DNA of 64,000 nucleotides from Kocuria turfanensis (GCF_001580365.1 NZ_CP014480.1:1551008-1615007); one strand, 5' to 3'. Counted from the stretch's first letter, positions 26,596 to 35,595 are shown. Program-made: numbers and translations. The notes: generated by a model not told the origin, from the letters alone.

Positions 26596-27549
26596 TTACC
26601 TGACCGTCATCGCGGCGGGCCGGGGCCGCCGCGGCCCGGCCCCCGGCACCGGCGCGCCGTCGGGGATCCCGGCGCCACCGTCCCGCCCGCCGGCCGCCGC
26701 GGTCCAGCGCAGCACGTCGGCCGGGCGGTTGGAGGTCAGCTGCTGGACGCCCAGGGCGCGGCACAGGTCCACGTCCCGCGCCGTGTCGATCGTCCAGGCC
26801 CGCAGCACGCGTCCGTCGGCGGCCCACCGGCGCACCAGGTCCGGCCGGGCGCGGACGAAGTCGATGCCGGGCCCCACGATGTCCACGAGCCCGGCCGCGA
26901 TGACGGGCAGCGCCGGGGGCACCACGAGCCGCATCCCGGCGTGCAGCACGGCGGCGGCGGTGCGGTTCACGCGCAGGCTCTCCCGGACCGTGCGGCGGGT
27001 GGTGGTCTCCACCAGCTGGCACACGTGCCGGGCGGGCACCGTCTCGAGGAGGTGGCGGACGGCGTCGGGGTGGAAGCTCATCAGCGAGATCGTGACCTGG
27101 CCCAGTCGGCCGGTCTCGGGGTCCCACCCCTCGCGCATCAGCACGTTCAGGACCTCCTCCTCGAGCTGGTGGCCGTACGGGCTGGGGTGCTTGGTCTCCA
27201 CGGCCAGGCCCACGGGCCGGCCGGCCCCGCGCAGCAGGTCCAGCAGCTCCGGCAGGGTCAGCAGCTGGCGGTCGCGGGACCCGTGGCCCGGCGGGATCGG
27301 CACGCCCTTCCAGGACACCCAGTCGAGGCGGCGCAGCTCGGCGAGCGTGCGCGCCGAGACGGGTCCGCGGCCGTCGCTCGTGCGCCCGAGCTGGGCGTCG
27401 TGGTGGAGGACGAGGTGGCGGTCCCGGGTCAGGTGGACGTCGCACTCCACGCCGTCCGCCCCGTCCAGCAGCGCCTGGACGTAGGCGGCCCGGGTGTGCT
27501 CCGGATAGGCGGCGCTGGATCCCCGGTGGGCGTAGACGATCGGTCGCAC
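26596..27549 (-). CDS. Glycerophosphodiester phosphodiesterase
   Basis: A 317-residue GDPD-family TIM barrel with the opening YAHRGSSAAYPEHT, the metal-binding GVECDVHLTRDRHLVLHHD, VETKHPSP, and the C-terminal RAWTIDTARDVDLCRALGVQQLTSNRP. It hydrolyses glycerophosphodiesters to an alcohol and glycerol-3-phosphate. It has no signal peptide, so it acts in the cytoplasm. The tail after the barrel (residues ~285-317) is Pro/Arg-rich and unique. Start ATG at the conserved motif leaves no doubt about the N-terminus. Confidence 0.93.
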   Translation of the reverse strand: MRPIVYAHRGSSAAYPEHTRAAYVQALLDGADGVECDVHLTRDRHLVLHHDAQLGRTSDGRGPVSARTLAELRRLDWVSWKGVPIPPGHGSRDRQLLTLPELLDLLRGAGRPVGLAVETKHPSPYGHQLEEEVLNVLMREGWDPETGRLGQVTISLMSFHPDAVRHLLETVPARHVCQLVETTTRRTVRESLRVNRTAAAVLHAGMRLVVPPALPVIAAGLVDIVGPGIDFVRARPDLVRRWAADGRVLRAWTIDTARDVDLCRALGVQQLTSNRPADVLRWTAAAGGRDGGAGIPDGAPVPGAGPRRPRPAAMTVR

Positions 27550-27653
27550 GGCGCTCCCTCGGCTCCTGGCGGGGCGGTGGCCCCGCTCCCGGCGCCAGAG
27601 TAGGGAGGCGCGGTGAACGGGTCACCACGTCCGGGCGGATGCGTCGTGAACGA

Positions 27654-27687
27654 CGACGACGCCCCGCCGGAGGGCGGGGCGTCGTCG
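27654..27687. terminator. Strong hairpin between the GDPD and EcsC-like genes
   Basis: Perfect 15-bp stem (CGACGACGCCCCGCC and complement) with a GGAG loop, 22 bp past the stop of the EcsC-like gene. It separates that gene from the downstream GDPD gene. Confidence 0.8.
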
Positions 27688-27708
27688 GAGCGGGGACCGG
27701 TGCGGCGG

Positions 27709-28500
27709 CTACTTCCCGCCGGAGATCTCGCCGTGGGCGGCCGTGTCCGGGGTGCCGTCCTCGCCGCCGAACCGGGGGGCCCGCTCGGAGAGGGCGAGCT
27801 CGGCCGGGAAGGTGGCGGGCAGCGGCCCGAACGCCTCGTGGGTCGCGGTGATGACCTGCTTGGACATGGCCAGGTTCGCGCCCCCGCCGACGATCGCGCC
27901 GACGCCGAACGGCAGGGCCCGGCCGAACACGGCTCCGGTCTGCCGGAGCAGGAAGCGCTTGACGAACATGTTGCGGATGACCCGGCTGACGTCGAAGGTC
28001 TTCGAGTCGTCCTTGCCCATCATCAGGCCCCAGGACGACACCATGCCCTTGCCCTTGGTGCCGCTGGCCAGGATCTGGTTCATGACCTGCCGGCCGTCCT
28101 CGCCGAGCATGAGGGCCATGACCATGGTGCGGGTCTTCTCGGGGTCCTCGGTGTGCACCCCGTGCAGCTCGGCGATGGCCTGGGCGTAGAGGGCGGTGGC
28201 CTCGAGGTAGCCGACCACCGCGAAGGAGGACAGCCCCAGGGAGGCGACGGTGCCGACGCCGGGGACCACCGCGGTGGCGCCGACCGCGCCGCCCTCGACG
28301 GTGACGGAGCGGACGTAGATCTTCTCCAGGCGCCGGGCCAGCTGCTCGGGCGTCTCGTCGGGGTACTTGGCGCGCACCTTCTTCACGAACGCGAGCACGA
28401 CCGGGCGCTGGGCGCGCAGGACGGTGTCCAGGAACTTGTTCATGGCCGGCTTGGGCTTGCCGTGCTCGTCGAAGGCCGAGCTCAGGGGGTTCAGGTCCAT
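27709..28500 (-). CDS. EcsC-like hypothetical protein
   Basis: A 263-residue protein with a central small-residue-rich hydrophobic region (VEGGAVGATAVVPGVGTVASLGLSSFAVVG) followed by YLEATALYAQAIAELHGV...EKTRTMVMALMLGEDG. A second glycine-rich segment is ALPFGVGAIVGGGANLAM. The pattern recalls EcsC-family proteins, whose function is poorly known. The N-terminal MDLNPLSSAFDEHGKPKPAMNKFLDTVLRAQ region is predicted helical and soluble. It could be a membrane-associated protein; the family assignment is moderate. GAGGAG precedes the ATG. Confidence 0.7.
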   Translation of the reverse strand: MDLNPLSSAFDEHGKPKPAMNKFLDTVLRAQRPVVLAFVKKVRAKYPDETPEQLARRLEKIYVRSVTVEGGAVGATAVVPGVGTVASLGLSSFAVVGYLEATALYAQAIAELHGVHTEDPEKTRTMVMALMLGEDGRQVMNQILASGTKGKGMVSSWGLMMGKDDSKTFDVSRVIRNMFVKRFLLRQTGAVFGRALPFGVGAIVGGGANLAMSKQVITATHEAFGPLPATFPAELALSERAPRFGGEDGTPDTAAHGEISGGK

Positions 28501-28604
28501 GGGGTGCTCTCCTCGTGGAATGCCGGGACGGTGGTCTGCGGCCCACTATATGCACAGCCCACTGAGCAGGAGCCGGGATTCGCCGACGGCGGAGGTGCGG
28601 ACCC

Positions 28605-29579
28605 TCAGTCCCCCGGCAGCAGGGAGACCGAGGGGTCGACCCGCTGGAAGGAGTCCGGGAACTCGGCGCGCAGCCGGACGAGCTCGCGGGCGAAGGCGTC
28701 CAGGTCCCGGTCCTCCTGGCTCACCGGGTGCCACTGCCGGGCGGGCAGGGCGTGGCCGGCGTCGTCGAGGGCGACCATGACCATGAGGCAGTTGGTCGTC
28801 AGCTGGAGCTCGCCGGTGGCGGGGTCCCCGGACCAGCAGTTGACGGAGATGTGCAGGCCGCGGGCCGCGGTGTGGATCAGCCGCGCCCGGACCTCCACGA
28901 GGTGGCCGATGTGCATGGGCCGGTAGAAGCGGACCCCGCCCGCGTACACGGCGATGACCGGGCGCCCGGCCCACCGGGACCCGCACACGAACGCGGCCTC
29001 GTCGATCCAGCGCATGGCCGTGCCGCCGTGCACCTTCCCGCCCCAGTTGATGTCCGTGGGGGCGGCGAGGAAGCGCAGCACCGTCTCCTCGGCCGTGCCC
29101 TCGTCGGTGTACTTCTGCTCCGCCATCAGCGCCTCGATGCTGTTGCGCAGCTCGATCCGCCGCTTCGTCACCGCCTGCTGCCGGCGCTCGTGCTCGGTCT
29201 CGGGCGTCCACTGCGGGACCGGGGTGGGGCGGCCGTCCCCGTCGACGGCCACCATGATGATCAGGCAGGTGTCCCGCAGGGTGACCCCCTGCTCGCGCGG
29301 GTCCGCGGAGGCCACCTCGACCCGGATGTGCATCGAGGAGCGGCCGGTGTGCACGATCTTCGCGGCGACCTCGACCATGTCCCCCACGCTGACCGGGCGG
29401 TCGAAGTGGATGTTGCCCACGTAGGCGGTGACGCAGTAGGCCCGCGACCAGCCGACGGCGCACGCGTACGCGGCCTTGTCGATCCACTCCAGCACGCGCC
29501 CGCCGTCCACGGTGCCGGTGCGCCCGGCGTCGGTCGGGGCGGCGAGGAAGCGGAGCACAGCGGTGTCACGGGCGGCCAT
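28605..29579 (-). CDS. Tandem hotdog acyl-CoA thioesterase
   Basis: A 324-residue protein with two hotdog domains. Domain 1 (about residues 5-125) has FLAAPTDAGRTGTVDGGRVLEWIDKAAY. Domain 2 (about 165-290) has FLAAPTDINWGGKVHGGTAMRWIDEAAF, the complete acyl-CoA hydrolase signature. In domain 1 the NWGGKVHGG is eroded (GRTGTVDGG), so the two domains may not contribute equally; this matches the alternate active-site pattern of double-hotdog thioesterases such as BACH. It hydrolyses acyl-CoAs to free acids. It lies 35 bp downstream of the pyruvate kinase-like gene. Confidence 0.88.
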   Translation of the reverse strand: MAARDTAVLRFLAAPTDAGRTGTVDGGRVLEWIDKAAYACAVGWSRAYCVTAYVGNIHFDRPVSVGDMVEVAAKIVHTGRSSMHIRVEVASADPREQGVTLRDTCLIIMVAVDGDGRPTPVPQWTPETEHERRQQAVTKRRIELRNSIEALMAEQKYTDEGTAEETVLRFLAAPTDINWGGKVHGGTAMRWIDEAAFVCGSRWAGRPVIAVYAGGVRFYRPMHIGHLVEVRARLIHTAARGLHISVNCWSGDPATGELQLTTNCLMVMVALDDAGHALPARQWHPVSQEDRDLDAFARELVRLRAEFPDSFQRVDPSVSLLPGD

Positions 29580-29614
29580 GGCACCAGTGTGGCACGGCCG
29601 CCCCGGGCCGGGGC

Positions 29615-31444
29615 TCACCGGGTGAACGGCGCCCAGGCGTTGAGCCGGCGGAGCATGTCCGACTTCTTGTGCGCGTGCCCCTCCATGCGCACCAGGATGT
29701 CGTCGAGCGCCTCGATCGCGTCCACCACGAACGGCCCCTTGTTGAGCATCACGCACTCGGCGCGCTGGCCCATCGCCGCGTCGGTGACCTCGGCCCGGGA
29801 GGGCAGGCCCTTCTTGGCCAGCGACTCGAGCACCTGGGTGGCCCACACGACCGGGACGTGCCCGGCCTCGCACAGCCACAGGATCTCCTCCTGCACCTCG
29901 GCGAGCCGTTCGAAGCCGGCCTCGACCGCGAGGTCCCCGCGGGCGATCATCACGCCCACGTCCTGCCAGCGCATCGCCTCCAGGAGCATCAGCGGCAGCG
30001 CCTGGAAGCCGCCCACCGTCTCGATCTTGAGGGTGATGTCCAGCTCGCGGCGGCCGACGGCCTCCAGCTCCTCCAGCAGGTTGGTCACGTCCTGGCGCGA
30101 GCGCACGAAGGACATGTTGACGGCGTCGGCGTGCTCGGCCACGAAGGGCAGGTGCGCGCGGTCCTCGTCGGTGAGCGCCGAGATCCGCAGGTCGGTCTCG
30201 GGCAGGTTGATGCCCTTCCGCGCCCGCAGCTTCGCGCCGCCGGGAGCGGCCTGCAGCACCGCGAGCTCGATCTCCTCGGGGGACACGGCGGTGATCCGGC
30301 ACCGGATCTTCCCGTCGTCGAGCCACACGGGCTGCCCCTCCCGGGCGTCGGTGAAGGCCTCGGGCAGCGAGCAGCCGATCCGGTGCGGCCCCTGCGCCCG
30401 GACCGGGGCGGGGGCCATGTCACGGGTCAGCACGAGCACGTCACCGGTGCGCACGCGCAGGAACTGCTCGACCGCGGGCAGCTCGCCGAGCACGCCCTCG
30501 GTGCCGTCCTCCGCCTCGACGGCCAGGCCCGTGGCGAAGTACACGGTCTTGGAGCACTCCACCAGCACGCCCGGACCGGTCGCCTCCAGCACCCGCAGCG
30601 TCCGCCCGGAGCCGCGCGCGTCCTTCAGCCGCAGCCTCTCCCCCGGCACGCGCGCCGCGGTCCAGGCGGGGTCGGCCACGGGAACGGCCGGGGCGTCGTC
30701 GTCCACCCCCGGGTCCGGGTCCCCCAGCCAGAGGCGGGCCGGTGCGGTGACCCGGCCGCGGCTGTCCCGGACCGGCTTGATCTTCTCGACCTGCGGGCCC
30801 GGCTCGACCGGCCCGGTGCGCAGCTTGGGCCCGGCGAGGTCCATCGCCACGCGCACCTCGTGCCCGGTCGCGCGCTCGGCCGCCCGCACGTGCCCGATCA
30901 TGGCCTCCCACTGCTCGGGGCCGTCGTGCGCGCAGTTGATCCGGGCCACGTCCATCCCGGCGCGGACCATGGACTCGACGAGACGACGGTCCCCGGCCGC
31001 CTCCGAGGGCAGGGTCACCATGATGCGGGTGCGCCGGTCCTCGCGGCCCGGTCCCAGCAGGGCGGCGGTGTTGCGGCGCAGGACCTCGGTCCCGGGCAGC
31101 TCGGGCTCCTCGAGGGGGACCCCGGGGTCGGGGGCGGCGAAGGCCTCGTCGGTGCGGGCCGCGAGCACCTGCAGGGTCTCCACCACGGCGGTCAGGTGCG
31201 TCATGACGCCCGCCTCCATCCGCCCGAGCGAGGACACGCCCAGACGGCTGAGGTCCCGCTGCAGGTCCCGGACGTCCTGGCTGCGCACGGCCACGTAGTC
31301 CACGAGGTTCAGGGCGGAGCGGCGGTGGCGGGGGGTCACCCGCTCCAGCTCCGGCACCGCGGCGCGGCGGGCCGCGGCGACCACCTCGACGAGGGCGAGG
31401 AGGCGGTCGAGCAGCTCCGCGGCGCGCTCCTGCCGGGCGGTCAT
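29615..31444 (-). CDS. Atypical pyruvate kinase-like protein
   Basis: A 609-residue protein. Residues 1-135 are a helical extension without recognised domain. The pyruvate kinase barrel follows: RIMVTLPSEA, MDVARINCAHD, VAMDLAGPKLRTG, LKIETVGGFQALP, VGVMIARGDLAVEAG and WATQVLESLAKKGLPSRAEVTDAA, so the catalytic Arg, the Lys-Ile-Glu and the RGDL region are kept. The B domain region (~residues 205-375) is about twice the normal size, and the chain stops after the barrel, so the usual ~120-residue C-terminal allosteric domain is missing. Its ATG overlaps the stop of the EEP gene (ATGA). Confidence 0.85.
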   Translation of the reverse strand: MTARQERAAELLDRLLALVEVVAAARRAAVPELERVTPRHRRSALNLVDYVAVRSQDVRDLQRDLSRLGVSSLGRMEAGVMTHLTAVVETLQVLAARTDEAFAAPDPGVPLEEPELPGTEVLRRNTAALLGPGREDRRTRIMVTLPSEAAGDRRLVESMVRAGMDVARINCAHDGPEQWEAMIGHVRAAERATGHEVRVAMDLAGPKLRTGPVEPGPQVEKIKPVRDSRGRVTAPARLWLGDPDPGVDDDAPAVPVADPAWTAARVPGERLRLKDARGSGRTLRVLEATGPGVLVECSKTVYFATGLAVEAEDGTEGVLGELPAVEQFLRVRTGDVLVLTRDMAPAPVRAQGPHRIGCSLPEAFTDAREGQPVWLDDGKIRCRITAVSPEEIELAVLQAAPGGAKLRARKGINLPETDLRISALTDEDRAHLPFVAEHADAVNMSFVRSRQDVTNLLEELEAVGRRELDITLKIETVGGFQALPLMLLEAMRWQDVGVMIARGDLAVEAGFERLAEVQEEILWLCEAGHVPVVWATQVLESLAKKGLPSRAEVTDAAMGQRAECVMLNKGPFVVDAIEALDDILVRMEGHAHKKSDMLRRLNAWAPFTR

Positions 31445-32703
31445 CGCCGGCCCCCGGGGACCACGTCGACCCACACGGGGCGGTGGTCGGAGGTCGGGAA
31501 CGGGTGCTCGCCGGTCAGCTCGGCGCCGGGCTCGCCGGGGACGGGCCAGAACACCCCGGCGCCGGTGACCCGCAGGTTCCGCGAGGGCAGCACGTAGTCG
31601 GCGCGCAGGTTGCCGGGGGCGGGGTCGTCGGCGAAGTCCGCGGTGTCGTGGGCGGGGTCGGAGCGGTGGGCGAGGTTCGCCCCGCCCTGCCGGGCGGCGG
31701 CCTCGGGGCCGCCGGCGGAGGCGGGCAGGGGGTCCTGCACGCGCGGGTGCTCCAGGAGCTGCTGGATCGCCCCGGGCCACGAGTCGCCGTCGAGGGGGTC
31801 CGCGTTCTGGTCGCCCATCACCACGAAGCGCTCCCCCGGCCGCAGCCCGCCGCGCACCCCCTCGTCGTCGTAGACGTACGACGACGCGGCGGGGCCGCGC
31901 ACGTAGTCGGCCCAGAACCGGATCTCGTCGGCGTTGCGCCGGCCGTTGCGGTCCTCGGGCCCGTCGAAGGTCGGCGGGGTCGGGTGGGACGCCAGCACGT
32001 GCACCGTCGTGCTCCCGATGCGCACCGGAACGTCCCAGTGGGACTTGCTGGACAGCCGCAGCTGCTCCGCGTGCCCGGGGGCGTAGTGCTCCGCGGGCAG
32101 GCGGCTGCCGGGCATGTCCGCCCACCGGAAGTCCCGGAAGGTGCGGATCCCGTCGGTGTCGAGCGGGTGCTTCGAGTAGAGGACCATGCCGTACTGGCCG
32201 GGGAAGAGCCCGAAGCCCCACGCGTCGTCGGGCCCGCCCACGACCCCGTCCCGGTTCAGGTCCAGCCCCGAGGGCTCCCCCGTGTTCACCGGGGCGGTGT
32301 AGACGTACGGGTAGTGCACGGGGTCCTGGCCGCGCTGCGGGACCTCCAGGTAGTTCGTGCGGAACAGCTCCGCCGAGCGGCCCGCCGCGTCGTGGTCGAA
32401 CTCGTTGAGGAGCAGCACGTCCGGGGCGGTCCGCTGGACCACCTCGGCCACCGCCCGCGCCTGGGCGTCGCCCGGGGTGGCGAGGTCCTGCTGCAGCTGC
32501 CCCGGGGACGCGCGGTTGAGGGACGCGTTGTACGTCATGAAGCGCACCGGGTCCTGTGCCGCCACGGCCTGCTCCCTCCCGTGCCCGGGGGCCCGGTCGT
32601 GGCCCTGCGCCCGGGCCGGGCCCTCTCCGGCGGCGGCCGGGAGGCCGGCGCCCATCAGGAGCGCCGCGAGCCCCACCGCCGCCGTCGATCTGCTCGGTCC
32701 CAA
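31441..32703 (-). CDS. Secreted endonuclease/exonuclease/phosphatase family protein
   Basis: A 420-residue EEP-fold protein with an N-terminal signal peptide (TAAVGLAALLMGAGLPAAAG). The fold is marked by VRFMTYNASLNRA, LLLNEFDHD, VHVLASHPTPP, FVVMGDQNADPLDG and the C-terminal PTSDHRPVWVDV with the catalytic Asp-His pair. A calcium-loop-like DLNRDGVVGGPDDAWG is inserted early. It should hydrolyse phosphodiesters or phosphomonoesters outside the cell; the substrate is unknown. The start is TTG, supported by GAGGAGG 5-6 bases upstream and by giving a complete signal peptide. Confidence 0.87.
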   Translation of the reverse strand: MGPSRSTAAVGLAALLMGAGLPAAAGEGPARAQGHDRAPGHGREQAVAAQDPVRFMTYNASLNRASPGQLQQDLATPGDAQARAVAEVVQRTAPDVLLLNEFDHDAAGRSAELFRTNYLEVPQRGQDPVHYPYVYTAPVNTGEPSGLDLNRDGVVGGPDDAWGFGLFPGQYGMVLYSKHPLDTDGIRTFRDFRWADMPGSRLPAEHYAPGHAEQLRLSSKSHWDVPVRIGSTTVHVLASHPTPPTFDGPEDRNGRRNADEIRFWADYVRGPAASSYVYDDEGVRGGLRPGERFVVMGDQNADPLDGDSWPGAIQQLLEHPRVQDPLPASAGGPEAAARQGGANLAHRSDPAHDTADFADDPAPGNLRADYVLPSRNLRVTGAGVFWPVPGEPGAELTGEHPFPTSDHRPVWVDVVPGGRR

Positions 32704-32779
32704 TGATCCTCCTCGTCCGCCCGGCTGTCAGCGACGACCGTAGCGGGTCCGGGCGAACAGCGGTTGAACGGAGGTCGGC

Positions 32780-33208
32780 TCAGGCGGCGCGGGCGACGGG
32801 TGACCGGCGCAGGCGGTAGCCGTGGACCGGGACGAGCCGGCGGGCGCCGGTCCCCGCCTCCAGGATCCAGAGCAGGCCCAGGTGCGGGGCGGACTGGCCC
32901 ACGGTGCCCACGTGGCAGCGGGTGCCCTGCTCCCACACCTCGATCCGGTCACCGGGCCGGATCAGGGCCGGGTCCCGGACCCAGGTCTCGTCGGCCGGGT
33001 TCGCGCCGACCGGGTTCGCGCCGACCGGGTTCGCGCCGACCGGGTTCGCGCCGACCGGGTTCGCCTCGGCCGGGTTGGCGTCGGCCGGGTTGGCGTCGGC
33101 CGGAGACGCGACGGGGACGGCGCCGACGGGGACGGTGCCGGCGGGGGCGGTGTCGAGGGTGGAGCCGGCGGGGATGGTGTGGCCGGCGGGGGCGGGAAGA
33201 GCGGTCAT
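32780..33208 (-). CDS. Hypothetical protein with ANPVG pentapeptide tandem repeats
   Basis: The 142-residue product has an Ala/Pro/Val-rich N-terminus, a stretch of five-residue repeats at about residues 33-72 (ANPAD/ANPAE/ANPVG), and a compact C-terminal part (WVRDPALIRPGDRIEVWEQGTRCHVGTVG...LGLLWILEAGTGARRLVPVHGYRLRRSP) that looks like a small beta-rich domain. I recognise no family. A GAGAGGACG Shine-Dalgarno-like sequence supports the ATG used here; an upstream ATG in frame would add 52 low-complexity residues. The repeat DNA is nearly identical from unit to unit, so copy number may vary between strains. Confidence 0.65.
   Translation of the reverse strand: MTALPAPAGHTIPAGSTLDTAPAGTVPVGAVPVASPADANPADANPAEANPVGANPVGANPVGANPVGANPADETWVRDPALIRPGDRIEVWEQGTRCHVGTVGQSAPHLGLLWILEAGTGARRLVPVHGYRLRRSPVARAA
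32991..33110. repeat. 15-bp tandem repeat, eight units
   Basis: Eight consecutive 15-bp units inside the hypothetical gene. Four successive units are CCGACCGGGTTCGCG (the last ends GCC), and the flanking ones start TCGGCCGG. Each unit keeps the reading frame and encodes a pentapeptide. Confidence 0.92.
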
Positions 33209-33431
33209 GGGGCACGTCCTCTCGGGGCCCGGCCCTGTGGGAGCCGGGGCCGTCGACTGCGGTTTCGTCGGACGTCCCCAGGATCGTCCGCCGATGTGGC
33301 CGGGACGTTTCGGTCCGGTTGACGGGCCGTGCCGCCACGCCGGGAGGCCTGTGAGATCGGCCACGGGCCGTTAGGCTCGTGCGGACACCGCGCCCGTCCC
33401 CGGCGCCGGCCCGCCACCGGAAGGACCCACC

Positions 33432-34112
33432 GTGAGCAGCTCGCAGAACACCGGTCCCGAGAGGACCAGCTCGGAGAGGACCAGCTCGGAGAGGACCGAC
33501 CCGCAGAGGATCAACTCGGAGAACATCAGGACCTACGTGGAGCGCATGGCCTCGGACGCGCCCGCCCCCGGCGGCGGCGCCGCCGGGGCGCTGCAGGCGG
33601 CGCTGGGCGCGGCCCTGCTCGCGATGTCCGCGCGGTACTCCACCGGCTCGGAGCACGCGGCGGACGCGGCCGCCCGCGCCGAGGAGCTGATCCCGGCCGC
33701 GCTGCGGCTCGCCGACGCGGACGCGGAGGCCTTCGGGGAGCTCTCCGCGGCGTTCGGGCTGCCCCGGGACACCGACGAGCAGCGGGCCGCCCGGTCGCGG
33801 GCGGTGCAGGAGGCCACCGCGGGTGCGGCCCGGCCGCCGCAGGAGCTGATCGGCGTGGGCGCGGACGTCCTGGGCCTGGCCCGGGAGCTGAACGGCTGGT
33901 GCAACCCCAACGTGCTCAGCGACGTCGCGGCGGCCGTGGAGGCCGCCCGCGCCGCCGTCGCGACCGCGCTGGTCACCCTGGAGATCAACGTCCGGTCGCT
34001 GAAGGACGAGGCCGTGGTGGAGCAGCTGCGGGCGGAGGTGGCCCGCGGCGAGCGGGCCGTCGAGGACGCCGCGGAGCTCAGCCGGCGGATCCGGGAGCGG
34101 GTTCAGGACTGA
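33432..34112 (+). CDS. Cyclodeaminase/cyclohydrolase (FTCD C-terminal-like) family protein
   Basis: A 226-residue, mostly helical protein with the family signature MASDAPAPGGGAAGALQAALGAALLAMSARYS near residues 40-70. A second conserved part reads EATAGAARPPQELIGVGADVLGLARELNGWCNPNVLSDVAAAVEAARAA. Members act on folates (formiminotetrahydrofolate cyclodeaminase or methenyltetrahydrofolate cyclohydrolase). The GTG start follows GGAAGGA. The first ~28 residues are Ser/Glu/Arg/Thr repeats (ERTSS, ERTSS, ERTDP) encoded by a 15-bp tandem repeat. The 3' end overlaps the convergent MFS gene by 35 bp. Confidence 0.86.
   Translation: MSSSQNTGPERTSSERTSSERTDPQRINSENIRTYVERMASDAPAPGGGAAGALQAALGAALLAMSARYSTGSEHAADAAARAEELIPAALRLADADAEAFGELSAAFGLPRDTDEQRAARSRAVQEATAGAARPPQELIGVGADVLGLARELNGWCNPNVLSDVAAAVEAARAAVATALVTLEINVRSLKDEAVVEQLRAEVARGERAVEDAAELSRRIRERVQD
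33459..33503. repeat. 15-bp in-frame tandem repeat, three units
   Basis: GAGAGGACCAGCTCG twice followed by a diverged third copy, at the 5' end of the cyclodeaminase-like gene. It lengthens only the disordered N-terminus. Confidence 0.85.
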
Positions 34113-35595
34113 GCGCGGGCCGGCGCACCCCGAAGGACCCGGCCACCGCCAGCAGCGAGATGATCCCGCCGCACAGGAAGGCGCTGCGCACGCCGGCCTC
34201 GGTGGCCTCGGGCCCCGAGGCCCCGGCGGCCGCGGCGCCGGCGGCTCCCAGGGTCAGGACGGTGACGAACAGGGCCGTGCCCGCGGCCCCCGCCACCTGC
34301 TGCAGGGTGCCCACCATGGCGGAGCCGTGCGAGTACAGCCGCTCCGGCAGGGAGCCCAGGCCCGCGGTGAACAGCGGGGTGAACATCAGGGCCAGGCCCG
34401 TGCTGAGCACCACGTGGGCGAGCAGCACCATCGGCACCGGCGTGGCCGCCGAGGTGGACGCCAGGTACCACAGGGACCCGCTCAGCAGGACCGAGCCCGG
34501 CACCAGCAGCACGGTGGGGCCCGAGCGGTCGTAGACCCGCCCGACGACGGGCGCGAGCAGGCCCATGACGAGCCCGCCGGGCAGCAGCAGCAGGCCCGTG
34601 CCCAGGGGGTCGAGGCCGTGCACGGTCTGCAGGTAGATGGGCAGCACGATCAGCGTGCCGAAGAGGGCCATCATGCTGACGGAGAGCACCGCCGTGGACG
34701 CGGTGAACACCCGGGACCGGAACGTCCGCAGGTCCAGCAGGGCCCGGTCCGCGCGCTGCAGCCGGGTCTGGCGCCGCACGAACACGGCCAGTGCCGCCAG
34801 CCCCGCGGCCAGGGGGGCCCACGCCGGGACGGCGGCCTCCCCGCCCTCGCCGAGCGTGCTCAGGCCGTAGACCAGCCCGCCGAAGCCCAGCGCCGAGAGC
34901 GCCACGGAGACCACGTCCAGCGGCGCCGGGCGGGGCTCGGTGACGTTCTGCATCCGCCACGCGCCCAGCAGCAGGGAGCCCACCGCGATGGGCAGCACCA
35001 GGATGAACATCCACCGCCACTCGAGCACGCTGAGGATGACGCCCGAGATGGTCGGTCCCACGGCGGGGGCCACCGAGATGACGATGGAGATGTTGCCCAT
35101 GACCCGCCCGCGACCGGCCGGCGGCACCAGGGTCAGGACCGTGGTCATCAGCAGCGGCATCATGATGGCGGTGCCGCAGGCCTGCACCACCCGACCGGCG
35201 AGCAGGGTCCCGAACCCGGGCGCGGCCGCGCAGACGAGCGTGCCGAGGCTGAACAGGGTCATGGCGGTCAGGAACACGGGGCGGGTGTGCAGGCGCTGGA
35301 GCAGGAACCCCGTCACCGGGATGACCACGGCCATGGTGAGCATGAAGGCGGTGGTCAGCCACTGGCCGGCGACCGCCGTGACGGAGAGGTCGGCCATGAG
35401 GCGGGGCAGGGCCACGCCCATGATCGTCTCGTTGAGGATCACCACGAACGTGGAGACGAGCAGCAGCCCGATGACCAGGCGGTTGCGGGCGGAGTGGTCG
35501 GTGCCCGCGGCGGCGGCACCGGTGTCCGGGACGCCGGCGGTGGGGGCGGGGGCGGGGGCCGGCGTGGTCTCGGACACGGGGACGTCGGGGCTCAT
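34078..35595 (-). CDS. MFS multidrug exporter, DHA2 (EmrB/QacA-like) family
   Basis: A 505-residue transporter with a Pro/Ala-rich cytoplasmic N-terminus (~45 residues) and about 14 membrane helices. Family markers include LNETIMGVALPRLMADL (motif D1-like), LLAGRVVQACGTAIMMPLL and the motif-C-like GNISIVISVAPAVGPTISGV. It exports lipophilic drugs or metabolites using the proton gradient. No regulator is adjacent. The start at MSPDVPVSE is preferred over an upstream in-frame ATG at 35631 (36 bp upstream). Confidence 0.9.
   Translation of the reverse strand: MSPDVPVSETTPAPAPAPTAGVPDTGAAAAGTDHSARNRLVIGLLLVSTFVVILNETIMGVALPRLMADLSVTAVAGQWLTTAFMLTMAVVIPVTGFLLQRLHTRPVFLTAMTLFSLGTLVCAAAPGFGTLLAGRVVQACGTAIMMPLLMTTVLTLVPPAGRGRVMGNISIVISVAPAVGPTISGVILSVLEWRWMFILVLPIAVGSLLLGAWRMQNVTEPRPAPLDVVSVALSALGFGGLVYGLSTLGEGGEAAVPAWAPLAAGLAALAVFVRRQTRLQRADRALLDLRTFRSRVFTASTAVLSVSMMALFGTLIVLPIYLQTVHGLDPLGTGLLLLPGGLVMGLLAPVVGRVYDRSGPTVLLVPGSVLLSGSLWYLASTSAATPVPMVLLAHVVLSTGLALMFTPLFTAGLGSLPERLYSHGSAMVGTLQQVAGAAGTALFVTVLTLGAAGAAAAGASGPEATEAGVRSAFLCGGIISLLAVAGSFGVRRPALSPEPAPGSAG

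Noticed and set aside
32991..33110. CRISPR-like array
   Set aside because: The units are 15 bp, directly adjacent with no spacers, and keep a reading frame. It is a coding minisatellite.
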